DNA of 64,000 nucleotides, from positions 1 through 64,000 of the forward strand of contig NZ_LVJR01000019.1 of assembly GCF_001617365.1 (NCBI RefSeq), read 5' to 3'. Below the pieces are notes generated by a model, which did no database searches, had not been told where the DNA came from, and was given only the letters and a program-made list of their open reading frames with translations. The first letter of the stretch is position 1. Each line of letters opens with the position of its first letter. This stretch comes from Rhodanobacter sp. FW104-R8 (GTDB lineage Bacteria > Pseudomonadota > Gammaproteobacteria > Xanthomonadales > Rhodanobacteraceae). This document shows, one piece after another, positions 37,604 through 46,254 of the stretch. A program made the translations under genes and the position numbers.

Positions 37604-38803
37604 TCAATTGCCTATCACGCCCAGCTTCCGGCCTACCCTGGTGAACGCGTCGATGGCCCGGTCGAGATGCTCGCGGGTGTGCGCCGCGCTCATCTGCGTG
37701 CGGATGCGCGCCTGGCCCTGCGGCACCACCGGGTAGAAGAAGCCGGTGACATAGATGCCTTCCTGCAGCAGGGCGCTGGCCATGGCCTGCGCCTTCGGAG
37801 CGTCGTAGATCATCACCGGCACGATCGGGTGCATGCCCGGCTTGATGTCGAAACCGGCCCGCGTCATGCCTTCGCGGAAATGGCGCGTGTTTTCCTTGAG
37901 CCTGTCGCGCAGGTCGCCGGCGCTGGCCAGCATGTCGAACACCTTGATCGCGGCGGCGACCACGTGCGGCGGCAGCGAGTTGGAGAACAGGTACGGGCGC
38001 GAGCGCTGGCGCAGCAGCTCGATCACTTCCTTGCGGCCGGTGGTGAAACCGCCCAGCGCACCGCCGAGTGCCTTGCCCAGGGTGCCGGTGAAGATGTCGA
38101 TCTTGTCCATCACGCCGTTGACCTCGGCCGAGCCGCGGCCGGTGTCGCCGAGGAAGCCGGTGCAGTGGCACTCGTCGATGTGCACCATGGCGTTGTACTT
38201 TGCGGCCAGTGCGGTGATCTGGTCGAGTTTGGCGATGAAGCCGTCCATCGAGAACGCGCCGTCGCTGGTGATCAGCTTGGTGCGCGCGCCGGCCGCGTCG
38301 GCCGCCTTGAGCTGGGCCTCCAGGTCGGCCATGTCGCTGTTGGCATAGCGGAAGCGCCTGGCCTTGCACAGGCGGATGCCATCGATGATCGAGGCGTGGT
38401 TCAGCGCGTCGGAGATCACCGCATCCTCCTCGCCCAGCAGTGGCTCGAACAGGCCGCCGTTGGCGTCGAAGCAGGCGGCGTAGAGGATGGTGTCCTCGGT
38501 GCCGAAGAACGCGGCGATCTTCGCCTCCAACTGCTTGTGCAGGTCCTGCGTGCCGCAGATGAAGCGCACGCTGGCCATGCCGAAGCCGTGCGTGTCCAGC
38601 GCGTCCTTGGCGGCCTGGATCACTTCGGGGTGATCGGCCAACCCCAGGTAGTTGTTGGCGCAGAAATTCAGCACCTTGCGGCCGCCTTCCAGCTCGATCT
38701 CGGCGGACTGCGGCGAAGTGATGATGCGCTCGGCCTTGAACAGGCCATGTTCGCGGATGGCGTCGAGTTCGCTGGCGTAGCGCGCCTTGGCGGAGTAGGT
38801 CAT
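37604..38803 (-). CDS. kbl: 2-amino-3-ketobutyrate CoA ligase (glycine C-acetyltransferase)
   Basis: PLP enzyme of 399 residues that splits 2-amino-3-ketobutyrate with CoA into glycine and acetyl-CoA, the second step of threonine degradation. Family motifs: [60 protein letters not shown], and the PLP lysine in [19 protein letters not shown]. Length equals that of E. coli Kbl. The partner tdh lies 3.9 kb upstream on the same strand, with the DUF748 gene between, so the three could form one unit (gaps 87 and 204 bases). Confidence 0.96.
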   Translation of the reverse strand: MTYSAKARYASELDAIREHGLFKAERIITSPQSAEIELEGGRKVLNFCANNYLGLADHPEVIQAAKDALDTHGFGMASVRFICGTQDLHKQLEAKIAAFFGTEDTILYAACFDANGGLFEPLLGEEDAVISDALNHASIIDGIRLCKARRFRYANSDMADLEAQLKAADAAGARTKLITSDGAFSMDGFIAKLDQITALAAKYNAMVHIDECHCTGFLGDTGRGSAEVNGVMDKIDIFTGTLGKALGGALGGFTTGRKEVIELLRQRSRPYLFSNSLPPHVVAAAIKVFDMLASAGDLRDRLKENTRHFREGMTRAGFDIKPGMHPIVPVMIYDAPKAQAMASALLQEGIYVTGFFYPVVPQGQARIRTQMSAAHTREHLDRAIDAFTRVGRKLGVIGN

Positions 38804-38890
38804 GGCAGGGTTCCGGGCCTCGGGAAAAACCCATTGTAGCGGCCTGCCGCGGGCAGGGGACGAGCGGCCGGCCCCGCTCCCGTCGCTGCG

Positions 38891-41800
38891 TCAGTGCAAG
38901 CCGAAATCCACGCGCGTCGTTTTGCCCTTGTCCTCGATGCCCTTGGCGTCGAGCTTTGGTGCCTGCAGCGTCATCCGCTTGTCGTCCAGCTTGCCCTTCA
39001 GCCACGCCTGCACGGCCAGCGCACGGCGTTCGGCCAGCTTTTTCATGGCCTCGGCATCGACCGCCATGTTGGTTTCCAGCAACTGGTGCATTTCCTCCGG
39101 CGGCTGCGACTTGGTCAGGCCGATGATGTTCTTCGGCTTCGGGAACTTGGCTCGCTTGTACACCCGCACCAGGTAATGCTGGTATTCGTCGGGGGTGAGC
39201 TGGAGCGTGGCCGGATCCTCGTGCTTGCCGTCGTCGTCGGCCTTGGCCTGGCGCACCAGGTCGTCGACCATCACCTTGCGCAGGCCGTTCTCGTCGACAC
39301 TGGGGTCGATGCGGCCCGAGATGTCCAGGGCCAGCGATGGCTTGGACTGCAGGAATGCCACCAGTTGCTCCAGCCGCGACCTGGCTCCGGCATCGAGCAC
39401 GGCCGAGCCCGGCGCGAATTCCACGTAGCCCAGGTCGGGCTTGTTGCCGCCGCCGATCGACGCCAGCAGGCGGAACGGCGAAGTCACGGCGCGGGTGATC
39501 AGGTTCACGAACGCATGCCAGACCAAGCTGCCCATGCTGAACTGCGGATCGTCCAGCGAACCGGACACCGGGATGTTCAGGTCGATGTTGCCGTCCGTGT
39601 CCTTCAGCAGTGCCACCGCGAGCTTCACCGGCAGGTGGCTCGCGCCGGTGCCTTCGATGCGGTCGCCGAAGGTCAGCTGGGTGATGAAGATATGGTTGTT
39701 CGCGGCCAGCTTGCGCTGGTCGAGCTGGTAGTGCACGTCGACGTTGAGCTTGCCGCTGGTGATCGGGTAGCCCGCGTATTTGCCCGAATAAGGCGACAGG
39801 TGCGAGAGTTCGACGCCGTCGGCCTTCGCCTTGATGTCGAGGAAGGCCACCGGCGTCAGCGGGTTGATGGTGCCGTTGATGTCCACCGGGGAGTTTTCGT
39901 CGAGCTTGCCCTGCAGTACCAGCTCCGCCGGCGGCGTGCCGCCGGTGGTGCCGAAGGCGCCGATCTTGCCGGTGAGGCCGGTGACGTTCGCGGTGTAGTT
40001 CGGCTTGATGAAGTTGTCGGTGTAGTTCAGTTCGCCGCGGGCGAGGGTGATCTGGCCGATGTGGATTTCCGCGGCCGGGCCCGCGTTCGGCGCCGCGGCC
40101 ACCGCGGCGGCCGGCGCGGTCGTCGTCGCGGGGGCCGGCCGGGGCTTGGCCGGGGTTGCCGCGGCTCCCTGTTCGCGGGTCACCGATACCGGGGCCGCCG
40201 CGGGATTCGCGACGACGTCCTGCAGGTTCAGGCGACCGTTCGCGTTGATGATCACGCGGGTGTAGAAGTCGCTCAGCGCGATGCCGCCGATGTCGGCGCG
40301 CGGCGCGCCCTGGCCCAGCCGGATGGCCATGCCCGAGGCGGTCAGCGAGTGCCAGCGCAGGAAATCGTCGCCGGTCAGCTTGTCCTGGATGCGGACCCGG
40401 CCGAACGTGGCCTGGCCGCGGTAGTCCACCCAGGCCGGAGCCTTGCCACGGTCGCTGTAGCGCACGCGCCCATCCAAGCTGAGCAGGGCGCTGGCGATGT
40501 GCACGTTCAGCGGCACGCTGATCAGCGACTGCAGCGGCGCGATGTCCACGCCGGTGGCCTTCAGGTGCAGGTCGGCCTCCAGCGGCCGCGGCTTCACGCT
40601 GCCTTCGACGCCGTAGTCGCCCTTGCCCAGCTTGCCGGTCAGCGCCAGCTTCAGGGGCTTGCGCAGGTCGTCGGACAGCCCGTCGATGCTGTAGTGGTCG
40701 GCATGCACCATCAGCGGCATCGGCCGGTCGGCGGCGAGATCCTTGAACGTCACGTCGCTGTCCTGCAGTTGCAGGTTCGCCACGCTCCAGCGCCACGCCG
40801 GTGCCGCTGCGGCCGTGCCGCCTTTCGCCGGCGCCGGCGGCGCGCCCATCAGCGCGGCCAGGTCGATCGTGCCGTTGCGCTGGCGCTGCAGGTCCAGCTT
40901 CAACCCGTCGACGAGCACGCTGTCGAGGCGGGCCTCGCGGCTGAGGAGATCGAGGATGGCGATCTTCAGCTGCAGCGATTTCCAGGCCAGCGGCGTGGCC
41001 TGGCCGTCGCGCCGTTTCAGGGCCAGACCGTTCACCGCGAGGGCGGCCGGTTCCAGGTGCAGGTTCACTGCCTTGCCCCATTCGGCCCGCAACTGGCCAT
41101 CGGCATCCAGCGTGCCGCCGGCGACGGTCGCCTTCAGCTGCGGCAGCGCCAGCGGCTGCAGTTGCGCCAGCTGCACGCCCTGCAGCTTGAGCTTGCCGTT
41201 GAAGCGCGCGGCGGCGAGATCGAGACCGCCGTTGCCGGCGACGCCGCCGCCGTTGAGCTGGCCGGCGATGTCGAGCGCGGCTGCCGGCGCCGCCACGGTA
41301 GACAGCCCGCGCAGCGTGCCGTGCAGGTTCTCCAGTTGCAGCGTGCCGGGCGCATCGCCGCTGGAGCCGAGGTCGACGTAGTCGAAACGGCTGGCGCTCA
41401 GGCTCAGCGTGTCGATCCTTACCTCGGTGGGCCGACCGGCCGGCCCGGGTGGGGCGGGTGCGGCAAGCGAATCGAAGTTGCTGTGGCCGCCGGCGGTGCG
41501 GTGGTAGTGCAGGGTGGCCTTGTCCAGCGAGATCGCGCCCAGGTGGTAGCGCGACTGCAGCGGCTGCACGTCGACCAGTTCGGCGGTGCCGCGCTCCAGT
41601 TCCAGCAACGCCACGCCGTCGGGATTGTTCAGCGCGAAATCGTCCAGGGCCAGGCCGCCGCCCAGGCGCAACTGGTTGCCGCCCTGGGCCACCACGAAAT
41701 GCAGTTCCAGCTTGCCGGACAGCTGGCCGCGGGGCACCGCGACCGGCAGCGGCGTCGGCGCGTAGGCGAGGTACTTCGGCAGGTCCAGGTGGTCGATCTG

Positions 41801-42526
41801 GAACGTCATCACCGATTCGCGGCTGTTCGCGAACGGCTTGGTCTGGCCCTCGATGCGCAACGGGCTGCCGTCCACGCGCATCGCCAGCAGCGGCTGCACG
41901 AACAGGTCGGTATCGGCCGGCAGGTTCGCCAGGAACGGAACTCCCACCTCGATCCGGTCGACGCGGTGGCTGGTTTTCAGCACCTGGTCGTCGAACGCGA
42001 TGTCGCCGCCGTGCACGCTGATGTTGGCGAGCGCGAAGCGCGCCGGCTTCGCGTTCGGGTCGGACGGACGGGAGAATCGCTCGACCATGTCCGAGAAATT
42101 GAAGCGCTGCGGCCCGGTACGTACCAGGCGGATCCGCGGCCGTTGCACGGCCAGCTCGTCCAGTACCGGCGCCAGCCGGAACAGCGAGGTCCATGATGCG
42201 TTGATGGTGAGCCGGTCCACGTCCACGAACGGCGAGTGGCCGTCGGCGTCGGCGATGTGCAATTGGTCCAGGTCCAGTCGCAGCGTGTACGGGTTGAGGT
42301 GCGCAGCACCGATCGTCACCGTGCGCCCCAGTGCCGCACCGAGCCGTGTCTGCAATTGCGAGCGGATGATCGGCGGCGCCGCGAAGAAGCCCAGCAGGCC
42401 GAACACCAGCAGCACGATCGCGGCGATCAGCAGGTTGCGGCGCAGGCGGTGCGAGCGGTACAGCCTCTCGGCGCGTTCCCGCACGGCGACCCAGCGTGGC
42501 CCGGCGAGAAAATGACGATCGATCAT
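38891..42526 (-). CDS. Large AsmA-like DUF748 protein
   Basis: Membrane-anchored protein of 1211 residues. One transmembrane helix lies at about 31-53 (NLLIAAIVLLVFGLLGFFAAPP), and the rest is periplasmic, beta-rich and repetitive. DUF748/AsmA-like motifs include LRLDLDQLHIADADG, VDVDRLTINASWTSLFRLAPVLDEL, NLDIPVSGSLDDPQFS-like INLNIPVSGSLDDPQF and PFRLLASIGGG; a lysine-rich C-terminal region ends KTTRVDFGLH. Relatives of AsmA form long hydrophobic grooves that move phospholipids between membranes; this is inferred here. A linker at about 800-835 is rich in Ala/Pro. The ATG at 42526 follows GGGGG; a TTG two codons earlier is also possible. Confidence 0.85.
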   Translation of the reverse strand: MIDRHFLAGPRWVAVRERAERLYRSHRLRRNLLIAAIVLLVFGLLGFFAAPPIIRSQLQTRLGAALGRTVTIGAAHLNPYTLRLDLDQLHIADADGHSPFVDVDRLTINASWTSLFRLAPVLDELAVQRPRIRLVRTGPQRFNFSDMVERFSRPSDPNAKPARFALANISVHGGDIAFDDQVLKTSHRVDRIEVGVPFLANLPADTDLFVQPLLAMRVDGSPLRIEGQTKPFANSRESVMTFQIDHLDLPKYLAYAPTPLPVAVPRGQLSGKLELHFVVAQGGNQLRLGGGLALDDFALNNPDGVALLELERGTAELVDVQPLQSRYHLGAISLDKATLHYHRTAGGHSNFDSLAAPAPPGPAGRPTEVRIDTLSLSASRFDYVDLGSSGDAPGTLQLENLHGTLRGLSTVAAPAAALDIAGQLNGGGVAGNGGLDLAAARFNGKLKLQGVQLAQLQPLALPQLKATVAGGTLDADGQLRAEWGKAVNLHLEPAALAVNGLALKRRDGQATPLAWKSLQLKIAILDLLSREARLDSVLVDGLKLDLQRQRNGTIDLAALMGAPPAPAKGGTAAAAPAWRWSVANLQLQDSDVTFKDLAADRPMPLMVHADHYSIDGLSDDLRKPLKLALTGKLGKGDYGVEGSVKPRPLEADLHLKATGVDIAPLQSLISVPLNVHIASALLSLDGRVRYSDRGKAPAWVDYRGQATFGRVRIQDKLTGDDFLRWHSLTASGMAIRLGQGAPRADIGGIALSDFYTRVIINANGRLNLQDVVANPAAAPVSVTREQGAAATPAKPRPAPATTTAPAAAVAAAPNAGPAAEIHIGQITLARGELNYTDNFIKPNYTANVTGLTGKIGAFGTTGGTPPAELVLQGKLDENSPVDINGTINPLTPVAFLDIKAKADGVELSHLSPYSGKYAGYPITSGKLNVDVHYQLDQRKLAANNHIFITQLTFGDRIEGTGASHLPVKLAVALLKDTDGNIDLNIPVSGSLDDPQFSMGSLVWHAFVNLITRAVTSPFRLLASIGGGNKPDLGYVEFAPGSAVLDAGARSRLEQLVAFLQSKPSLALDISGRIDPSVDENGLRKVMVDDLVRQAKADDDGKHEDPATLQLTPDEYQHYLVRVYKRAKFPKPKNIIGLTKSQPPEEMHQLLETNMAVDAEAMKKLAERRALAVQAWLKGKLDDKRMTLQAPKLDAKGIEDKGKTTRVDFGLH

Positions 42527-42730
42527 GGACAACCCCCATGGGCACCCGGCCCAGTGGCGCGGAATGCGCCATGCCGGCTGTCGGCCATCCCGCCCGGATC
42601 GGCGCAGTGTACGGAGAAGCCCGGGATGGGTGAAGGATCGGCCGACGCCTGCGTCAGCAGCGGTTAGGGTGGCCCGGCGACATTCACGAAACGGGCATCG
42701 CCGCTCCGTGAATTCGAGGTGCGCCCGCGC

Positions 42731-43765
42731 TCAGCCCCAGGAGCAGACCACCTTGCCGCACTTGCCCGCGTCCATCAGGTCGAAGCCCTTCTGGAAGTCG
42801 TCGATGCGGATCTGGTGGGTGAGCACCTTCTGCAGCGGGAACCCGGTCAGCACCATCTGGGTCATCTTGTACCAGGTCTCGTACATGCGCCGGCCGTAGA
42901 TGCCCTGCAGGGTGAGGCCCTTGAAGATCACCTTGTCCCAGTCGATGCCGGCGCCCTTGGGCTGGATGCCGAGCAGGGCGATCTTGCCGCCGTGGTACAT
43001 GCAGTCGAGCATGTCGTTGAACGCGCGCGGGTTGCCGCTCATCTCCAGGCCCACGTCGAAGCCTTCCATGTGCAGGTCCTTCATCACGTCCCGGAGCGAC
43101 TGGTTGGTGACGTTGACCACCCGCGTGGCGCCCATCTCGGCGGCCAGCTTCAGGCGGTAGTCGTTGACGTCGGTGACCACCACGTTGCGTGCGCCCACGT
43201 GCTTGGCGATGCCGGCGGCGATGATGCCGATCGGGCCGGCGCCGGTGATCAGCACGTCCTCGCCGATCAGGTCGAACTCCAGCGCGCAGTGCGCGGCGTT
43301 GCCGTAGGGGTCGAAAAACGCGGCCAGCTCGGACGGGATCTGGTCGGGGATCGGCCACAGGTTCGAGGCCGGCATGGTCATGTACTCGGCGAACGCGCCG
43401 TTGCGGTTCACGCCGATGCCGATGGTGTTCGGGCACAGGTGCTGGCGGCCGGCGCGGCAGTTGCGGCAGTGGCCGCATACGATGTGGCCCTCGGCCGAGA
43501 CGCGGTCGCCGACCTTGTAGCCGGTCACGCCCGGGCCGATCTCCACGATGCGGCCGACGAACTCGTGGCCGATGGTCAGGCCGGGCTTGATCGTGCGCTG
43601 GCTCCACTCGTCCCACTTGTAGATGTGCAGGTCGGTGCCGCAGATCGCGGTCTTCTCGATCTTGATCAGCACCTCGTTCGGGCCGACCTCGGGCAGCGGC
43701 ACGTCTTCCATCCAGATGCCCTGCTCGGGCTTGCGCTTGACCAGGGCTTTCATCGTCTGCGGCAT
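42731..43765 (-). CDS. tdh: L-threonine 3-dehydrogenase
   Basis: Zinc- and NAD-dependent dehydrogenase of 344 residues that oxidises threonine to 2-amino-3-ketobutyrate, the substrate of Kbl. Catalytic zinc ligands lie in [17 protein letters not shown] and [11 protein letters not shown]; structural zinc cysteines in [18 protein letters not shown]; Rossmann motif [21 protein letters not shown] starting four codons later (43753) is the usual N-terminus, so either ATG may be used. It heads the minus-strand run tdh, DUF748 gene, kbl. Confidence 0.95.
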   Translation of the reverse strand: MPQTMKALVKRKPEQGIWMEDVPLPEVGPNEVLIKIEKTAICGTDLHIYKWDEWSQRTIKPGLTIGHEFVGRIVEIGPGVTGYKVGDRVSAEGHIVCGHCRNCRAGRQHLCPNTIGIGVNRNGAFAEYMTMPASNLWPIPDQIPSELAAFFDPYGNAAHCALEFDLIGEDVLITGAGPIGIIAAGIAKHVGARNVVVTDVNDYRLKLAAEMGATRVVNVTNQSLRDVMKDLHMEGFDVGLEMSGNPRAFNDMLDCMYHGGKIALLGIQPKGAGIDWDKVIFKGLTLQGIYGRRMYETWYKMTQMVLTGFPLQKVLTHQIRIDDFQKGFDLMDAGKCGKVVCSWG

Positions 43766-43831
43766 GGGAATTTCCGTGGGAAGAGGGCGGGGAAACGGCC
43801 ATTATAGGAGGCGGGGCAGGCTGCCGCCTTC

Positions 43832-43887
43832 GTGCAGTGCAGCGTTGCCGCGCCGGCTGCTTCAATCTAAGGTTGCAAATTTCTTCG
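43832..43887 (+). promoter_or_regulatory. Shared promoter/operator block, copy 1
   Basis: GTGCAGTGCAGCGTTGCC begins a block nearly identical to 46177 onward. It contains TTGCCG (43845), a 17-base spacer, TAAGGT (43868), then TGCAAATTTCTTCG (43874-43887). It ends 20 bases before the ATG at 43908. The hexamers fit a weak sigma-70 promoter. Confidence 0.55.
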
Positions 43888-43907
43888 ACCAGCTGCAGGA
43901 GAAACGC

Positions 43908-46055
43908 ATGCGCTTCAAGACGACAGGCCTCACGACGACCGCAGCTGCCGATCCGAGGCTGCTGTTGCCCGCCGTCGTTTCCTCGCTGCGTCGCCGATGG
44001 GTGGCGCTGCTGGCCGTCGCGCTGTTGGCGGTGCCGGCGGTATCGCCGGCGCTGGCTACCGATCGGGCCGCGTCGGCGCCGCTGCAGTTCCGCATCGCCG
44101 AAGGGCGCATCGAGAATGCGTTCTATCAGGATGGCGACATCGCCGCCCACCTCTTGCTCAGCTCCGGCAACAAGCCGCGCGTGCTGGTGGCGTTCCCGGC
44201 CGGCGACAGCGGCGCGGGCGTGTGGTTCGAGCCGACCGTCGCGCCGGTGCGCTGGACGCTGGGCGAGGTGAAGGGGGAACACCGCATGGTCGACGGCCAC
44301 GCCTGGAACGGCATCGTCGCCGAGGCCAGCGTCGCGGCCGATGAGCTGGTGCTGAAGGACGCGGTGCTGGGCAGCGTCCGCGTGCTGCGCGACTACCAGC
44401 TCGGCCAGGGCTATCCGCCACAGACCGCCGCGGTGCCGCAGCTGTCGGAGCGCTCCGCCCAATGGCGGCGCAATCGGCTGGACGGCGCGCCGGGCTATGC
44501 CATTGCGCTGAGCACGGACAACGGCCGCTTTCAGCGCGATGGCAGCCGCATCCTGCTGCGCCCGAACCGCGCGGGCGAGCCGCTGCACCTGCGCATCGAG
44601 GCGAGCACCGGCGAGACCCCATTGACGCCGTTCACCAACCTGCTCAACGAGCATGCGCGGGCCGACGTGCGCAGCCGCCAGGCGTTGCAGTTCCTCAGCT
44701 ACCGCGAGAAGTTCCTCGCCGGCTCCTGGCGCTTCGATACCTATTTCGGCCGCGACACGCTGATGTCGCTGCGCCTGCTGATGCCGGTGCTGCAGCCGGC
44801 CGCGGTCGACGCCGGCATCGCCTCGGTGCTGGCGCGGCTCTCGCCCGACGGTCAGGTCGCGCATGAGGAAGGCATCGGCGAATTCGCGGTGCTGCAGCAT
44901 CTCAAGGAACAGGGCAAGCCGTCGGCCAAGCCCATCTACGACTATGTGATGGTCGACGACGACTACATGCTGCCGCCGGTCGCCGCCGCGTGGCTGCTGG
45001 AAGACCCACGCGGCCGCGCTGGCGCCCGTGCGTTCCTGGCCGGCAAGGTCGACGGGCAACGCCATGGCGATGCGCTGGCGCGCAACCTGCTGTTCGTCGC
45101 CGCCAGCAGCGAAGCCTTCGCGCGCAAGCCGGTGTACGCGAACCTGATCGCGCTCAAGCCGAACAGCCCGGTGGGGCAGTGGCGCGACAGCAACGAGGGC
45201 ATCGGCCGCGGTCGTTATCCCTACGACGTCAACACGGTCTGGATGCCTGCCGCGTTGCGCGCGATCGGCGAATTCCTCGATGCCGGCCTGCTGGACGATT
45301 ACACCACGCCGGCGCAGCGCGAACGCCTGCGCTCGGCTGCATCGGGCGCCGGCGGCTGGGAACAGCACGCCAGTGCCCTGTTCGCGGTGCATCTGCCCAG
45401 GGAGCGCGCCGCGCAGCAGGTGCGTGACTATGCCAGACAGATCGGTGTGCCGGACGCGCCGGCCCTGAAGGCGCTGGACGACTCCGCCCTCGAATTTCCC
45501 GCCATTTCGCTGGACGCCCAGGGCCACCCGGTCCCGGTACTGCACTCGGACGAGGGTTTTCGCCTGCTGTTCGGCCGGCCGGATGCGGCCGTGCTGGATC
45601 GCGACGTCGGCAATCTGATGCGGCCGTTCCCGGCCGGCCTGATGACCGATGCGGGGATGCTGGTCGCCAATCCCGCCTACGCCGGTCGCGACGTATGGTC
45701 GCGCTTCGGCAACAACGCCTACCACGGCACCGTGATCTGGGCCTGGCAGCAGGCGGTGATGGCGGCCGGCCTGCGACGCCAGCTCGCCCGCAGCGATCTG
45801 CCTGCGACCACCCGTACCCATCTGGCCGAGGCGCAAGCGCGTCTGTGGCGGGCCATCTGCGCCGCCGATGCGGTGCGCACCTCGGAGTTGTGGTCGTGGT
45901 CGTATGTCGGCGGGCATTACCGGATCGAGCCGTTCGGCGCCGAGGGCGCGCACGAGGACGAATCCAACGCCGCCCAGCTGTGGAGCACCGTATTCCTGGC
46001 GCTGCCGCCGCCGGAAATCGCGGCGGGCGCGGCCGCAGAGAAGCCCTGCCGGTGA
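43908..46055 (+). CDS. Uncharacterised secreted protein, possible (alpha/alpha)6-barrel hydrolase
   Basis: Protein of 715 residues that I cannot name. A hydrophobic export signal at about 32-50 (VALLAVALLAVPAVSPALA) follows an unusually long polar N-terminus; the first residues MRFKTTGL resemble those of the S46 peptidase downstream. The N-terminal third is beta-rich. From about 260 the sequence is helical with repeated acidic/aromatic motifs, including WRFDTYFGRDTLMSLRLLMP, HEEGIGEFAVL, YDYVMVDDDYML, YPYDVNTVWMPAALR and SELWSWSYVGGHYRIEPFG. GRDT and the paired acids recall six-hairpin glycosidases such as amylo-1,6-glucosidases. AGGAG precedes the ATG. Glycosidase function is a guess. Confidence 0.8.
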   Translation: MRFKTTGLTTTAAADPRLLLPAVVSSLRRRWVALLAVALLAVPAVSPALATDRAASAPLQFRIAEGRIENAFYQDGDIAAHLLLSSGNKPRVLVAFPAGDSGAGVWFEPTVAPVRWTLGEVKGEHRMVDGHAWNGIVAEASVAADELVLKDAVLGSVRVLRDYQLGQGYPPQTAAVPQLSERSAQWRRNRLDGAPGYAIALSTDNGRFQRDGSRILLRPNRAGEPLHLRIEASTGETPLTPFTNLLNEHARADVRSRQALQFLSYREKFLAGSWRFDTYFGRDTLMSLRLLMPVLQPAAVDAGIASVLARLSPDGQVAHEEGIGEFAVLQHLKEQGKPSAKPIYDYVMVDDDYMLPPVAAAWLLEDPRGRAGARAFLAGKVDGQRHGDALARNLLFVAASSEAFARKPVYANLIALKPNSPVGQWRDSNEGIGRGRYPYDVNTVWMPAALRAIGEFLDAGLLDDYTTPAQRERLRSAASGAGGWEQHASALFAVHLPRERAAQQVRDYARQIGVPDAPALKALDDSALEFPAISLDAQGHPVPVLHSDEGFRLLFGRPDAAVLDRDVGNLMRPFPAGLMTDAGMLVANPAYAGRDVWSRFGNNAYHGTVIWAWQQAVMAAGLRRQLARSDLPATTRTHLAEAQARLWRAICAADAVRTSELWSWSYVGGHYRIEPFGAEGAHEDESNAAQLWSTVFLALPPPEIAAGAAAEKPCR

Positions 46056-46176
46056 TTCTTCCCGACACCGGCGCCGCAGTGGCCGAAGGGCACCGGCCAT
46101 GATCGGTGGCGGGTCCGTCCGTGCGATACGCGGTCCAAGTGGGCCATCCACAGCGTGACGCCATCCCCGCGACGCT

Positions 46177-46232
46177 GTGCAGTGCAGCGTTGCCGGGCCG
46201 GTCGCTTCGTTCTAAGGTCGCAAGTTTATGCG
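46177..46232 (+). promoter_or_regulatory. Shared promoter/operator block, copy 2
   Basis: Begins GTGCAGTGCAGCGTTGCC like copy 1 at 43832. TTGCCG (46190), 17 bases, TAAGGT (46213), then CGCAAGTTTATGCG (46219-46232). It ends 22 bases before the ATG at 46255; spacing to the start codon differs from copy 1 by only two bases. Confidence 0.58.
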
Positions 46233-46254
46233 ATCACCCAAAGGGGAAAAACGA

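Noticed and set aside
37584-42572. A 1662-codon open frame on the minus strand
   Set aside because: It overlaps the DUF748 and kbl genes in another frame. It is rich in Arg, Gly, Ala and Pro with no domain, as expected from GC-rich shadow reading.
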